A DNA stretch of 64,000 nt from Clostridiaceae bacterium Marseille-Q3526 (lineage in GTDB: Bacteria > Bacillota > Clostridia > Lachnospirales > Lachnospiraceae). A program made the translations under genes and the position numbers. The DNA is taken from NCBI GenBank assembly GCA_018223375.1, contig JAGTTS010000002.1:248001-312000 (forward strand). The letters are read 5' to 3'. Shown one piece after another: positions 7,179 through 16,513 of the stretch. Below the pieces are notes generated by a model that was not told the DNA's origin, did not search any database, and saw only the letters and a program-made list of their open reading frames with translations. How positions within the stretch are numbered: the stretch's first letter is position 1; each line of letters begins with the position of its first letter.

Positions 7179-9233
7179 ATGGAACAGCAGCCGCTGACAT
7201 CGGTGAAAGGCGTGGGAGATAAGACTGCCAGGCTGTTTTCAAAGCTTGGGGTGGATACGGTGGAGGAACTGCTTCATTACTATCCCAGAGGCTACGACGC
7301 GTTTCGGGAGCCGCAGCCAGCGGGAGAGCTGCTGCCGGATACTATGGCAGCAGTGGAGGGGACTCTGACGAAAACGGCAGACGTAGTGCGCTTTAACCAT
7401 CTGCAGGTGGTGATGACTCACCTGAGAGATGAGAGCGGAACCATTCAGCTGAACTGGTACAATATGCCTTTTCTCAGGGGAACCTTAAAGGCCGGGGAGC
7501 GGTTTGTCTTTCGCGGAAAGATCATGAAAAAGCGGGGGCGGCTGGTCATGGAGCAGCCGGAAATCTACAGACCTGACAAGTATCAGGAGCTGGTCCACTC
7601 CATGCAGCCGGTCTACGGACAGACAAAAGGCCTTGGGAATAAGACTATCACCAAGGCAGTGGCGGAAGCTCTTAAAACCAGAAAGCTGGAGAGAGACTTT
7701 CTGCCGGAGTATCTCCGCGAAAAATATGAGCTGGCAGAGTATAATTTTGCGCTGGAACACATTCATTTTCCGGGGGATGAGACGGAGCTGCTTTTTTCGA
7801 GAAAACGGCTGGTTTTCGACGAATTTTTCATGTTTCTGATGTCGGTCCGTCTGCTGAAAGAGAAAAAGTCGGATCTGGAAAGCGCCTATGTGATGAAGCG
7901 GAGTCAGGAATCGGAGAGGCTGAAGACTTCTCTGCCATATTCCCTGACAAAAGCCCAAGAGAAGGTGCTGGGCGAGGTCTATGCGGATTTATCCGGCGGT
8001 CAGGTGATGAACCGGTTGATTCAGGGAGACGTAGGCTCCGGAAAGACGATCATTGCCATTTTGGCTCTTCTGCAGGCGGCGGAGAACGGCTTCCAGGGTG
8101 CGCTTATGGTTCCCACAGAGGTACTGGCAAGACAGCATCTGGAATCCATCGAGGAGCTGTTTGCAGCTCACGGCATTGAGAAAAAGGCGGTTTTACTGAC
8201 GGGATCCATGACGGCAAAGGAGAAGCGCCTGGCCTATCGGCAGATAGAAAACCACGAGGCGGATATTATCGTGGGAACCCATGCTCTGATTCAGGAGAAG
8301 GTGGTCTATGACAAGCTGGCTCTTGTCATTACAGACGAGCAGCACCGCTTCGGCGTCAGCCAGAGGGAGATGCTGGGGAAGAAGGGAGAGGAGCCTCATG
8401 TACTGGTCATGAGCGCCACGCCCATTCCCAGAACTCTTGCCATTATTCTCTACGGCGATCTGGATATTTCTGTGATTGATGAGCTTCCGGCTAACAGAAA
8501 GCCTATCAAAAACTGTGTGGTGGGGACAGATTACAGAGAGAACGCCTATCGGTTTATTGAGCGGGAGGTGAAGGCAGGCCGCCAGGCCTACGTGATCTGC
8601 CCTATGGTGGAGGCCAGCGAGATGATCGAGGCGGAAAATGTCATAGACTACACGAAAACTCTCCGCGAGAATCTGCCTGCCGGGATCCGGGTGGAATATC
8701 TCCATGGAAAGATGAAGCCCAGGGAGAAAAACCAGCTGATGGAGGATTTCGCCGCAGGCAGCATTCATGTGCTTGTGTCCACTACGGTGATTGAGGTGGG
8801 GATCAACGTTCCAAACGCCACCGTGATGATGATCGAGAACGCGGAGCGGTTCGGCCTGGCCCAGCTCCATCAGCTGCGGGGCCGGGTAGGACGCGGAAAA
8901 GAGCAGTCCTACTGCATCATGGTAAACGCTTCTTCTGACAAGGATATCCAGAAACGTCTGGAGATCCTCAACCACTCCAACGACGGATTTTACATTGCCT
9001 CCGAAGATTTGAAGCTGCGGGGGCCAGGCGATATTTTCGGAATCCGCCAGAGCGGGGAGCTGGAATTTAAGCTGGCCGATATTTTTACAGATGCAGGTCT
9101 TCTGAAAAAGGTGTCTGAGGAGGTCAGCCAGATCTTAGACGAGGATCCGGCTCTTGAGCGGGAGGATAACAGAGAGCTTAAAAAGCGGCTGGATGCGTAT
9201 CTGGAAAAAAGCTACGGCAGGCTGAATCTGTAG
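7179..9233 (+). CDS. recG: ATP-dependent DNA helicase RecG
   Basis: A 684-aa superfamily 2 helicase of typical RecG length. It begins with the wedge/OB domain (LTSVKGVGDKTARLFSKLGV). Walker A GDVGSGKT lies near residue 283, the Walker B region contains DEQHRFGV near 385, followed by SATPIPRTLA, and motif VI is QLRGRVGRG. RecG reverses stalled replication forks and processes Holliday junctions. It starts 31 bp after yloV with a strong AGGAGGAG site, completing the Asp23/yloV/recG operon known from Bacillus. Confidence 0.98.
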   Translation: MEQQPLTSVKGVGDKTARLFSKLGVDTVEELLHYYPRGYDAFREPQPAGELLPDTMAAVEGTLTKTADVVRFNHLQVVMTHLRDESGTIQLNWYNMPFLRGTLKAGERFVFRGKIMKKRGRLVMEQPEIYRPDKYQELVHSMQPVYGQTKGLGNKTITKAVAEALKTRKLERDFLPEYLREKYELAEYNFALEHIHFPGDETELLFSRKRLVFDEFFMFLMSVRLLKEKKSDLESAYVMKRSQESERLKTSLPYSLTKAQEKVLGEVYADLSGGQVMNRLIQGDVGSGKTIIAILALLQAAENGFQGALMVPTEVLARQHLESIEELFAAHGIEKKAVLLTGSMTAKEKRLAYRQIENHEADIIVGTHALIQEKVVYDKLALVITDEQHRFGVSQREMLGKKGEEPHVLVMSATPIPRTLAIILYGDLDISVIDELPANRKPIKNCVVGTDYRENAYRFIEREVKAGRQAYVICPMVEASEMIEAENVIDYTKTLRENLPAGIRVEYLHGKMKPREKNQLMEDFAAGSIHVLVSTTVIEVGINVPNATVMMIENAERFGLAQLHQLRGRVGRGKEQSYCIMVNASSDKDIQKRLEILNHSNDGFYIASEDLKLRGPGDIFGIRQSGELEFKLADIFTDAGLLKKVSEEVSQILDEDPALEREDNRELKKRLDAYLEKSYGRLNL

Positions 9234-9268
9234 CCTGAAATAAGCAGAAGAAAAGGAGGAAAAGGCGG

Positions 9269-10228
9269 ATGAGAGGGGATAAAAATACGGCAGAGATTCA
9301 GAGCGGCGTACAGGAACGAAAAGACAGTACGAAAATTGCCCTGGTCAGCTGTTCAAACGGCATGACAGAGTCCTTCCGCCCGTCCTTTTTACGGCTCCTT
9401 TCGATTTTCGAGGAAGCGGGACTGGAACTGGTGTACGGAAATCACCTGTTTGCAGGGGAGGAGAACCCGGCAGGACAGAGCGGCAGAAAGCGGGCGGAAG
9501 AGCTGATGAGATATTACTGCGATCCGTCGGTGGACGCTGTGTTTGATATTTCAGGAGGCGATATGGCAAATGAGATTCTGCCGTGGCTGGACTTCCAGGC
9601 GATCAGGCAGAAGGGACAGGGAAAGCTGCTGTTTGGATACAGCGATCTGACCTGTGTGCTGAACGCAGTCTATGGAAAAACCGGCTGCGCCTGCGGTCTG
9701 TACCAGATCCGCAATCTCCTCCATTCCCAGGGAAGGGAACAGCTGAAAAGTCTTCTTAAACTTTTGAAAGAAGAGGGCAGATTTCGGGGAAAAACGTCGG
9801 AAATCCATGCGGATTTGGACTGGTCTCAGGTTCGCCCCCTGACGGATTTGAGCGTTCATTTTCTTCAGGGCGAGTCTATGGAGGGAACAGCTGTGGGAGG
9901 AAACATCCGCTGCCTGTTAAAGCTGGCCGGGACTCCGTATCTTCCTGATTTTTCCGGGAAAATTCTGATTTTAGAGGGAAACAGCGGCGGCGCCGATAAA
10001 ATGACCGCCTGCCTGTCCCAGCTGTCACAGATGGGAGTGTTTGAACGGATAAATGGAATTCTTCTGGGAACTTTTACAGAGATGGAACGCAGAGGGGACG
10101 GGAGAAGGGCGAGAGAGCTGGTGTGCTCTTTTGCCGGGGAACTTCCCATTGCCGCCACAGAAGAGATAGGTCATGGAAGCGGGGCCAGATGCGCGGTCAT
10201 AGGAAGGCCGCTTAAATTTGGAATCTAG
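9269..10228 (+). CDS. S66 family peptidase (LD-carboxypeptidase / MccF-like)
   Basis: A 319-aa cytoplasmic protein. The nucleophile motif GYSDLT places the serine at about residue 125. LILEGNSGG supplies a glutamate near 236 and EIGHGSGA a histidine near 302, the spacing expected for the S66 Ser-Glu-His triad. The N-terminus (KIALVSCSNGM) matches the first strand. Members trim L,D-linked tetrapeptides in peptidoglycan recycling or cleave microcin-like adenylates. Which applies here cannot be decided. It follows recG by 35 bp with AGGAGG and is closed by a convergent terminator. Confidence 0.9.
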   Translation: MRGDKNTAEIQSGVQERKDSTKIALVSCSNGMTESFRPSFLRLLSIFEEAGLELVYGNHLFAGEENPAGQSGRKRAEELMRYYCDPSVDAVFDISGGDMANEILPWLDFQAIRQKGQGKLLFGYSDLTCVLNAVYGKTGCACGLYQIRNLLHSQGREQLKSLLKLLKEEGRFRGKTSEIHADLDWSQVRPLTDLSVHFLQGESMEGTAVGGNIRCLLKLAGTPYLPDFSGKILILEGNSGGADKMTACLSQLSQMGVFERINGILLGTFTEMERRGDGRRARELVCSFAGELPIAATEEIGHGSGARCAVIGRPLKFGI

Positions 10229-10252
10229 TTTTGCTGCGGCTTATATGAAAAG

Positions 10253-10302
10253 AAAAAGACAGTGTTTTTGTGACCTTGGCGGAACAAAAACACTGTCTTT
10301 TT
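10253..10302. terminator. bidirectional terminator between the S66 peptidase gene and prs
   Basis: A near-perfect 18-19 bp inverted repeat (AAAAAGACAGTGTTTTTGT and its complement) with a 12-13 nt loop, ending in T runs on both strands, between convergent genes. Confidence 0.92.
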
Positions 10303-10332
10303 CAATTTAAAACATCTGATAAATGGCGTTTC

Positions 10333-11520
10333 CTACCGGTTTGCTTCGTTGTATCTTCTGATCTGCTGCTGAATCTTCTCAGAGGAGGTCAGCGCGTTCT
10401 CCAGGGAAGCGTTGTGGTTTAAGGAGTTGATAATCGCTGCGATGAACTTGCTCATGTCAGCCTCCACATACCAGTCGCGCTTTAACAGCTCCGGCGTTCT
10501 GTAATTTAAGTTTGTGGTGATGACACAGTCGATGTAGCCCTTGTTGTAGAAATCGTCAAATTTCTCCAGACCGTTTGTGAACAGACCGAAGGTGCAGCAG
10601 ATGAGAACCTTGGCTGCCTTTCTGTCCTTTAAGGCCTTGGCTGTATCCAGCATGCTCTCGCCGGAGGAAATCATATCGTCGATAATAAGGACAGTCTTTC
10701 CTTCTACAGAAGAGCCTAAGAACTCGTGGGCTACGATTGGGTTTCTGCCGTTGACTACCTGAGAGTAATCTCTGCGCTTGTAGAACATACCCATGTCAAC
10801 GCCCAGGTTGTTGGCAAGGTAAACGGCGCGGTTCATAGCTCCCTCGTCCGGGCTGATAACCATTAGATGATCCTTGTCGATCTTTAAGGTCTTGTCGTGC
10901 TTGAAAATCGCTTTTACAAACTGATAGGTTGGCATGAAGTTGTCAAATCCGTTTAACGGGATTGCGTTCTGCACTCTCGGATCATGGGCGTCAAAGGTGA
11001 TGAAGTTCTCTACTCCCATGTTCACCAGCTCTTCTAACATCATAGCGCAGTCCAAGGACTCTCTGGACGTTCTCTTGTGCTGTCTTCCTTCGTATAAGAA
11101 AGGCATTACCACGTTAACGCGGTGCGCGGTGGAGGCAGTGGCTCCGATAATTCTCTTTAAATCCTGGAAATGATCGTCCGGAGACATGTGGTTTGTAAAT
11201 CCGCTGATGTTGTAGGTCAGGCTGTGGTTTGTCACGTCTACCATAGCGTAGATATCGGTTCCGCGGACGGACTCATGAACAGCGCCCTTGGCCTCGCCGC
11301 TTCCGAAACGGGAGCAGGAGCAGTTTAACAGGTAAGAATCAGCGTCATAACCGCGGAACTGAAGATTTTCCTGACGCTTTGCAAGCTCCTCAGCGTCGTT
11401 GCGGCGAAAGTTAATGATGTGTTCGTTGACCTTGGCAGCCAGATCGCGGCAGCTCTCCAGTGCGGCAATTTTTAAAGGCGCTACTGGGAGACGGTCCTTA
11501 AATACATAGTCGTTCGACAT
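10333..11520 (-). CDS. prs: ribose-phosphate pyrophosphokinase, long divergent form
   Basis: A 395-aa protein, clearly longer than the roughly 315-aa classical enzyme. The PRPP-binding loop VLIIDDMISSGESM is intact, and the regions MPFLYEGRQHKRTSRE and FDAHDPRVQN correspond to the ATP-loop and catalytic His segments of the classical enzyme with changed residues. It makes PRPP from ribose 5-phosphate and ATP for nucleotide, His and Trp synthesis. The start at 11520 is chosen because a GGAGG site lies nine bases upstream on the minus strand. A start five codons earlier would overlap that site. It is a single gene with its own promoter. Confidence 0.9.
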   Translation of the reverse strand: MSNDYVFKDRLPVAPLKIAALESCRDLAAKVNEHIINFRRNDAEELAKRQENLQFRGYDADSYLLNCSCSRFGSGEAKGAVHESVRGTDIYAMVDVTNHSLTYNISGFTNHMSPDDHFQDLKRIIGATASTAHRVNVVMPFLYEGRQHKRTSRESLDCAMMLEELVNMGVENFITFDAHDPRVQNAIPLNGFDNFMPTYQFVKAIFKHDKTLKIDKDHLMVISPDEGAMNRAVYLANNLGVDMGMFYKRRDYSQVVNGRNPIVAHEFLGSSVEGKTVLIIDDMISSGESMLDTAKALKDRKAAKVLICCTFGLFTNGLEKFDDFYNKGYIDCVITTNLNYRTPELLKRDWYVEADMSKFIAAIINSLNHNASLENALTSSEKIQQQIRRYNEANR

Positions 11521-11576
11521 AGAAAATTCCTCCATTTATCAGACAGGGATGTCCTGTCAGCAGTCTTTGCACCATT

Positions 11577-11606
11577 TTTATACCATTTTTAGACAGGAAC
11601 CGTCAA
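11577..11606 (-). promoter_or_regulatory. sigma-A promoter of prs with a hairpin leader
   Basis: On the minus strand TTGACG (11601-11606), an 18-bp spacer and TATAAA (11577-11582). The roughly 50-nt leader contains a perfect GACAGG/CCTGTC hairpin (11542-11558) just before the ribosome site. Confidence 0.72.
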
Positions 11607-11661
11607 TAGTAAATGCCGAAATTCCCGGAAAATCCCTGAAAAAGACAACCTCGTCCAGTTC

Positions 11662-11690
11662 TTTACAAACTCAGCTAATGTTGATATGAT
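11662..11690 (+). promoter_or_regulatory. sigma-A promoter of the DUF512/der operon
   Basis: TTTACA (11662-11667), a 17-bp spacer and TATGAT (11685-11690), each 5 of 6 to consensus, divergent from the prs promoter. Confidence 0.72.
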
Positions 11691-11760
11691 AAAAGAAGTG
11701 TAAGACGAAGGCGGAACCAGACCGCCGGATTTCAGAAAAATAGAAAGGCAGACGCAGACC

Positions 11761-13140
11761 ATGAAGAAAAAAGGTCATATCATTAAATCTGTGGATCCAG
11801 GTTCCATCGCAGAGGAGCTGGAGTTAGAGCCGGGAGACGCGGTGCTCACCATAGACGGGGAAGAGATAGAGGATATTTTTGACTATGAGTATATGGTGAA
11901 CAGCGAGTCCATTACCATGGTGGTGAGAAAGGCGGACGGCGAGGAGTGGGAGCTGGATATTGAGAATAATTATGAAGATTTAGGGCTGAATTTTGAAAAC
12001 GGACTGATGAGCGAGTACCGTTCCTGCCATAATAAATGTATCTTCTGTTTTATTGACCAGATGCCGCCGGGGATGAGAGAAACCCTCTATTTTAAGGACG
12101 ACGATTCCAGACTGTCCTTCCTTCAGGGAAATTACATTACTTTGACCAATATGAAGGACAAGGATTTTGAGAGGATTATCAAGTTCCATCTGGCGCCCAT
12201 CAATATTTCCGTCCAGACCATGAACCCGGAGCTTCGGTGCAGGATGCTGAACAACCGGTTCGCAGGGGAGGCACTGGAGAAGCTGGATCGGCTGTATGAG
12301 GCCCAGATCCCCATGAACGGCCAGATTGTTCTCTGTAAGGGAGTGAATGACAAAGAGGAGCTGAATTTTTCCATTCAGGAGCTGACAAAGTATATTCCCT
12401 ATATGCAGAGCGTGTCCGTAGTTCCGGTGGGACTGTCAAAATACAGGGAAGGCCTGTATCCCCTGGAGCCTTTTACGGCGGAGGAGTGCGGCGAGGCGAT
12501 CGACCTGATTGAGAGCTGGCAGAAGAAAATTTATGCGGAGCACGGAATCCACTTTATCCATGCCAGCGACGAGTTCTATATGCAGGCAGGGCGTCCTCTT
12601 CCCGAGGCAGAGCGGTACGACGGCTACATTCAGCTGGAAAACGGAGTGGGCATGATACGTCTGATGACAGAGGAGGTAAACGAGGCCCTGGCTTCGCTCG
12701 AGACAGAGCAGGGGGAACGGGAAGAAGAGATCTCCATTGCAACAGGCATGCTCCCCTATCCTTATATTAAGGAGTATGCTGAGCAGATAAGCAGGCGTTT
12801 TCCGGGCAGAACGATCCATGTGTACCCCATCAGGAACGACTTTTTCGGAGAGCTGATTACGGTGGCCGGGCTGATTACAGCCAGAGACCTGATTGCCCAG
12901 CTGAAGGGAAAAGAGCTGGGAAGCCGTCTCCTTCTTCCGGAGGCCATGTTCCGAAGCGGGGAGGAGGTTTTCCTGGACGATCTGACCAGGACAGACGTAC
13001 AAAACGCTTTACAAGTACCAGTGAATATTGTAAAATCAAGCGGACGTGATTTCGTGGAGGCAGTGCTTCATCCGGTGGAGGATGGAAGAGACGTGCCGGA
13101 ACACGGGCCGTATGAATTAAACTCTTTGGAAGGGATGTAG
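11761..13140 (+). CDS. DUF512 family radical SAM / PDZ protein
   Basis: A 459-aa protein. The N-terminal PDZ-like domain (about residues 1-60: IKSVDPGSIAEELELEPGDAV) is followed by the radical SAM cluster C89-x3-C93-x2-C96 (CHNKCIFCF) and FIDQMPPGMRETLYFKDDD, the family signature. The C-terminal DUF512 domain ends at about residue 450. It probably binds a 4Fe-4S cluster and S-adenosylmethionine, but no substrate is known. In Clostridia it almost always precedes der, as here, so a link to ribosome biogenesis is a fair guess only. The start is ATG 11761; the ribosome site is weak (AGAAAGGCAG). Confidence 0.92.
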   Translation: MKKKGHIIKSVDPGSIAEELELEPGDAVLTIDGEEIEDIFDYEYMVNSESITMVVRKADGEEWELDIENNYEDLGLNFENGLMSEYRSCHNKCIFCFIDQMPPGMRETLYFKDDDSRLSFLQGNYITLTNMKDKDFERIIKFHLAPINISVQTMNPELRCRMLNNRFAGEALEKLDRLYEAQIPMNGQIVLCKGVNDKEELNFSIQELTKYIPYMQSVSVVPVGLSKYREGLYPLEPFTAEECGEAIDLIESWQKKIYAEHGIHFIHASDEFYMQAGRPLPEAERYDGYIQLENGVGMIRLMTEEVNEALASLETEQGEREEEISIATGMLPYPYIKEYAEQISRRFPGRTIHVYPIRNDFFGELITVAGLITARDLIAQLKGKELGSRLLLPEAMFRSGEEVFLDDLTRTDVQNALQVPVNIVKSSGRDFVEAVLHPVEDGRDVPEHGPYELNSLEGM

Positions 13141-13222
13141 ACGCCCTGCCAAAGAGCTTGCAGGAAAATATGGGACGGTATTCTGGAGCTGCAGGACGCC
13201 GCCCTTTAATGGAGGAATGAAT

Positions 13223-14557
13223 ATGAGCAAAAAGAAACCGATCGTAGCCGTGGTAGGCCGTCCTAACGTGGGAAAATCCACGCTGTTCAACGTCCTGGCC
13301 GGCGAGATGATTTCCATTGTAAAGGATACGCCTGGAGTGACCAGAGATCGTATCTACGCTGACGGAACCTGGCTGGACAAGAATTTTACCCTGATTGACA
13401 CCGGCGGAATCGAGCCGGATTCCAGAGATATTATTCTGGCCCAGATGAGAGAGCAGGCGGAGATTGCCATTGCCACTGCAGACGTGATTATCTTTATTGT
13501 GGACGTGCGCCAGGGCATGACAGACTCTGACTCAAAGGTGGCCGACATGCTGAGAAAGTCCAGAAAACCAGTAGTTCTGGCAGTCAATAAGGTGGACAGC
13601 TTCGCCAAGTTTGGAAACGACGTCTACGAGTTCTATAACCTTGGAATCGGAGATCCCATCCCGATTTCAGCTACCTCCCGCCTGGGGCTGGGAGAGTTGT
13701 TAGACGCAGTGATCGCCCACTTCCCGGAACAGGATGGGGAAGAGGAGGACGACGACAGGCCGAGAATCGCCATCGTAGGAAAACCTAACGTGGGAAAATC
13801 TTCTATTATCAATAAGCTGTTAGGGGAGAACCGTGTAATTGTGTCCGACGTGGCGGGAACTACCAGAGACGCTGTGGATACGGAGATTGTGCACAATGGC
13901 ATAGAGTATGTGTTTATCGATACGGCGGGCCTCAGAAGAAAGAGCAAGATTAAAGAAGAACTGGAGCGCTACAGCATTATCCGTACTGTAACTGCCGTGG
14001 AGCGGGCCGACGTGGTGCTGGTGGTCATCGACGCGTCTGAGGGAGTGACCGAACAGGACGCCAAGATTGCCGGAATTGCCCATGACAGAGGAAAGGGAAT
14101 TATCGTTGTAGTCAATAAATGGGACGCTATTGAGAAGAATGACAAGACCATCTATGAGTATACCAATAAGATCAAGACCATTCTCTCCTTTATCCCGTAT
14201 GCGGAGTATGTGTTTGTGTCTGCCCAGACAGGACAGAGATTAAACAAGCTCTACGATCTGATCGATATGGTAAGAGAGAACCAGACCATGCGGATTCAGA
14301 CAGGCGTTTTAAATGAGATTATGACAGAGGCAGTGGCTCTCCAGCAGCCGCCGTCTGACAAGGGCAAAAGACTGAAGCTCTACTACATGACCCAGGTAGC
14401 CGTGAAGCCGCCGACCTTTGTAGTCTTTGTCAACGATAAGGAACTGATGCACTTTTCCTACACCAGATATCTGGAGAACCGGATCCGCGACGCCTTCGGA
14501 TTCAGGGGAACGGCACTTAAATTCATTATCCGCGAGAGGAAGGGAAAGGAGCAGTAG
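13223..14557 (+). CDS. der: ribosome biogenesis GTPase Der (EngA)
   Basis: A 444-aa protein with the family's two tandem GTPase domains: GRPNVGKST at residues 12-20 and GKPNVGKSS at about 183, each followed by DTGG/DTAG and NKVD/NKWD motifs, then the KH-like C-terminal domain (PPTFVVFVNDKELMHFSYTRYLENRIRDAFGF). Der is essential for 50S subunit maturation. The start at 13223 is favoured over ATG 13217 because GGAGG at 13211-13215 gives seven-base spacing to the second ATG and almost none to the first. plsY follows within four bases. Confidence 0.98.
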   Translation: MSKKKPIVAVVGRPNVGKSTLFNVLAGEMISIVKDTPGVTRDRIYADGTWLDKNFTLIDTGGIEPDSRDIILAQMREQAEIAIATADVIIFIVDVRQGMTDSDSKVADMLRKSRKPVVLAVNKVDSFAKFGNDVYEFYNLGIGDPIPISATSRLGLGELLDAVIAHFPEQDGEEEDDDRPRIAIVGKPNVGKSSIINKLLGENRVIVSDVAGTTRDAVDTEIVHNGIEYVFIDTAGLRRKSKIKEELERYSIIRTVTAVERADVVLVVIDASEGVTEQDAKIAGIAHDRGKGIIVVVNKWDAIEKNDKTIYEYTNKIKTILSFIPYAEYVFVSAQTGQRLNKLYDLIDMVRENQTMRIQTGVLNEIMTEAVALQQPPSDKGKRLKLYYMTQVAVKPPTFVVFVNDKELMHFSYTRYLENRIRDAFGFRGTALKFIIRERKGKEQ

Positions 14558-14560
14558 GAG

Positions 14561-15211
14561 ATGATGGAACGGCTTATCTGTTTGGGAATTGGCTACGCCT
14601 TCGGGCTGATCCAGTCGGGGTACCTGTACGGAAGGTCAAAGGGGCTTGATATCCGCCAGTACGGCAGCGGAAACGCAGGCTCCACCAATGTGCTTCGCGT
14701 CATGGGGGCGAAGGCAGGGGCAGCTGTATTTTTAGGGGACTTTTTCAAGGCTGTGTTCGCAATGGGGGCGGCACAGTTTCTGTTCGGACATGGAGACGGA
14801 GCTGCCAACAGCGCTCTGTGGGCCATGTACGCGGGAGTAGGAGTAACCCTGGGGCATAATTTCCCCTTCTATCTGCATTTCCGCGGCGGAAAGGGAATCG
14901 CCTGCCTAGCCGGAATTCTGAGCACCATGGACCTGCGGATTATGGTCAGCTGTATGCTGGTGTTCGGTCTGGCGGTGGGGATTACCAGATACGTATCGTT
15001 AGGCTCTATCCTGGTTTCGCTTGTGTTCTTGGCAGAACTGATTTTTTTTGGAAGCCAGGGCAGCTATCAGGTGACAGAGGCCTGCTTTCCGGAATTCTGC
15101 ATTCTGGGAGCGTTTCTGACCTTTATGGCCATCTGGCGGCACAGAGCGAATATTAAGCGTCTGCTTTCAGGCACGGAAAATAAGCTGGGAGCGAAGAAGA
15201 AAACCTCCTAG
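14561..15211 (+). CDS. plsY: glycerol-3-phosphate 1-O-acyltransferase PlsY
   Basis: A 216-aa polytopic membrane protein with the three conserved PlsY loops: GSGNAGSTNVLRVMGAKAG, HNFPFYLHFRGGKGIA, and the later TRYVSLGSIL. It transfers acyl from acyl-phosphate to glycerol 3-phosphate, the first step of phospholipid synthesis. ATG 14561 and ATG 14564 are both possible: the AGGAG site overlaps the der stop and sits unusually close. The next gene, gpsA, makes its substrate, a typical pairing. Confidence 0.96.
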   Translation: MMERLICLGIGYAFGLIQSGYLYGRSKGLDIRQYGSGNAGSTNVLRVMGAKAGAAVFLGDFFKAVFAMGAAQFLFGHGDGAANSALWAMYAGVGVTLGHNFPFYLHFRGGKGIACLAGILSTMDLRIMVSCMLVFGLAVGITRYVSLGSILVSLVFLAELIFFGSQGSYQVTEACFPEFCILGAFLTFMAIWRHRANIKRLLSGTENKLGAKKKTS

Positions 15212-15270
15212 GAAACAGATTCTCACAGAGCAGAATAGATAAGACTTGACAGAAATGAGGAGGTAGAATC

Positions 15271-16278
15271 ATGGCATCAATCGGTGTGATCGGAGCAGGA
15301 ACCTGGGGGACAGCGTTAGCTGTACTGTTACATAACAATGGACATCAGACGGCGATCTGGTCGGCTCTTCCTGAAGAAATTGAGGAGATGACAAAGACCC
15401 GCCGCCATAAAAATCTGCCGGAAATTACGATTCCGGAAGAGATTTTTCTCACTGCGGATTTAGAGGAGGCCATGGCTTGTAAGGACGTGCTGATTATGGC
15501 TGTTCCCTCTGTATTCGTGCGCTCTACAGCAGCCAGGATGAAGCCGTTCCTGAAAAAGGGCCAGCTGGTGGTAGACGTGGCCAAAGGAATTGAGGAAGGC
15601 ACGTTAAAAACTCTTTCCCAGGTGATTGAGGAGGAGCTTCCGGAGGCGGAGACGGCAATTCTTTCTGGCCCCAGCCATGCGGAGGAGGTAAGCCGAGGGC
15701 TGCCCACTACCTGTGTGGTAGGGGCCCACAGAAAGGAGACGGCAGAATATCTTCAGTCAGTCTTTATGAGTCCGGTGTTCCGCGTCTACACAAGTCCTGA
15801 CATGATAGGCATTGAGGTGGGAGCCGCCCTTAAAAACGTCATCGCTCTGGCAGCTGGAATCGCCGACGGACTGGGCTATGGGGACAACACAAAAGCCGCC
15901 CTGATCACCAGAGGAATCGCTGAGATCACCCGCCTGGGCATGAAGATGGGCGGAAAGGAGCAGACCTTTGTAGGCCTTTCTGGAATCGGCGATTTGATTG
16001 TGACCTGCGCCAGCATGCACAGCCGGAACCGCAGAGCCGGAATCCTGATTGGAAAAGGTTATACCATGGACGAGGCCATGAAGGAAGTCCAGATGGTAGT
16101 GGAGGGCGTGTACTCCGCCAAGGCCGCCAAGGCACTGGCAGAAGCTTACGGAGAGGATATGCCCATCGTAGAGCAGATCAACCAGGTACTGTTTGAGGGA
16201 AAGCCTGCCAAAGACGCGGTGGGCGATCTCATGCTTCGGGATAAGAGGATTGAAAACAGCCTTCTTCCCTGGGACTAG
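15271..16278 (+). CDS. gpsA: NAD(P)H-dependent glycerol-3-phosphate dehydrogenase
   Basis: A 335-aa cytoplasmic enzyme. The Rossmann motif GAGTWGTALA is at residues 7-16, LSGPSHAEEV lies mid-protein, and the catalytic-lysine region GAALKNVIALAAGIADGLGYG and TKAALITRG follow. It reduces dihydroxyacetone phosphate to sn-glycerol 3-phosphate. The start ATG follows GAGGAGGT. It is the last gene of DUF512/der/plsY/gpsA. I see no convincing terminator before the liv promoter. Confidence 0.97.
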   Translation: MASIGVIGAGTWGTALAVLLHNNGHQTAIWSALPEEIEEMTKTRRHKNLPEITIPEEIFLTADLEEAMACKDVLIMAVPSVFVRSTAARMKPFLKKGQLVVDVAKGIEEGTLKTLSQVIEEELPEAETAILSGPSHAEEVSRGLPTTCVVGAHRKETAEYLQSVFMSPVFRVYTSPDMIGIEVGAALKNVIALAAGIADGLGYGDNTKAALITRGIAEITRLGMKMGGKEQTFVGLSGIGDLIVTCASMHSRNRRAGILIGKGYTMDEAMKEVQMVVEGVYSAKAAKALAEAYGEDMPIVEQINQVLFEGKPAKDAVGDLMLRDKRIENSLLPWD

Positions 16279-16361
16279 AATAAATAGAAAATCTCTTCCT
16301 GCCCTTGCCGGCCCATTATAATTTCTTACAATATAAGCTATAACTAAAAGTCATAAGATTT

Positions 16362-16392
16362 CTGAAAATCATGCAAAAAATTGCATTTTCAG
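16362..16392. repeat. imperfect inverted repeat upstream of the liv promoter
   Basis: CTGAAAAT plus TGCAA on the left pairs with TTGCATTTTCAG on the right with only a two-base bulge. It ends 32 bp before the liv -35 box and has no T run, so a regulator site is more likely than a terminator. Confidence 0.45.
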
Positions 16393-16424
16393 GCTGAAAA
16401 CAGAAAAATTCTCCTGTTTTTATA

Positions 16425-16453
16425 TTGACTTTTAACAGGCGGAAAACTATAAT
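16425..16453 (+). promoter_or_regulatory. strong sigma-A promoter of the liv operon
   Basis: TTGACT (16425-16430, 5 of 6), a 17-bp spacer and a perfect TATAAT (16448-16453). The roughly 54-nt leader contains a TAACC/GGTTA hairpin near 16475. Confidence 0.88.
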
Positions 16454-16513
16454 GGCGTCAATCAAAAAGAAAGCATTAACCGCTGGTTAGTGAGGGTTTG
16501 GAGGAGATTTTTT

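Noticed and set aside
8193..8975. 260-aa open frame on the minus strand inside recG
   Set aside because: Antisense to a certain gene, His-rich and without a ribosome site.
12436..13002. 188-aa minus-strand frame inside the DUF512 gene
   Set aside because: Antisense to a radical SAM gene with all motifs intact, and no ribosome site.
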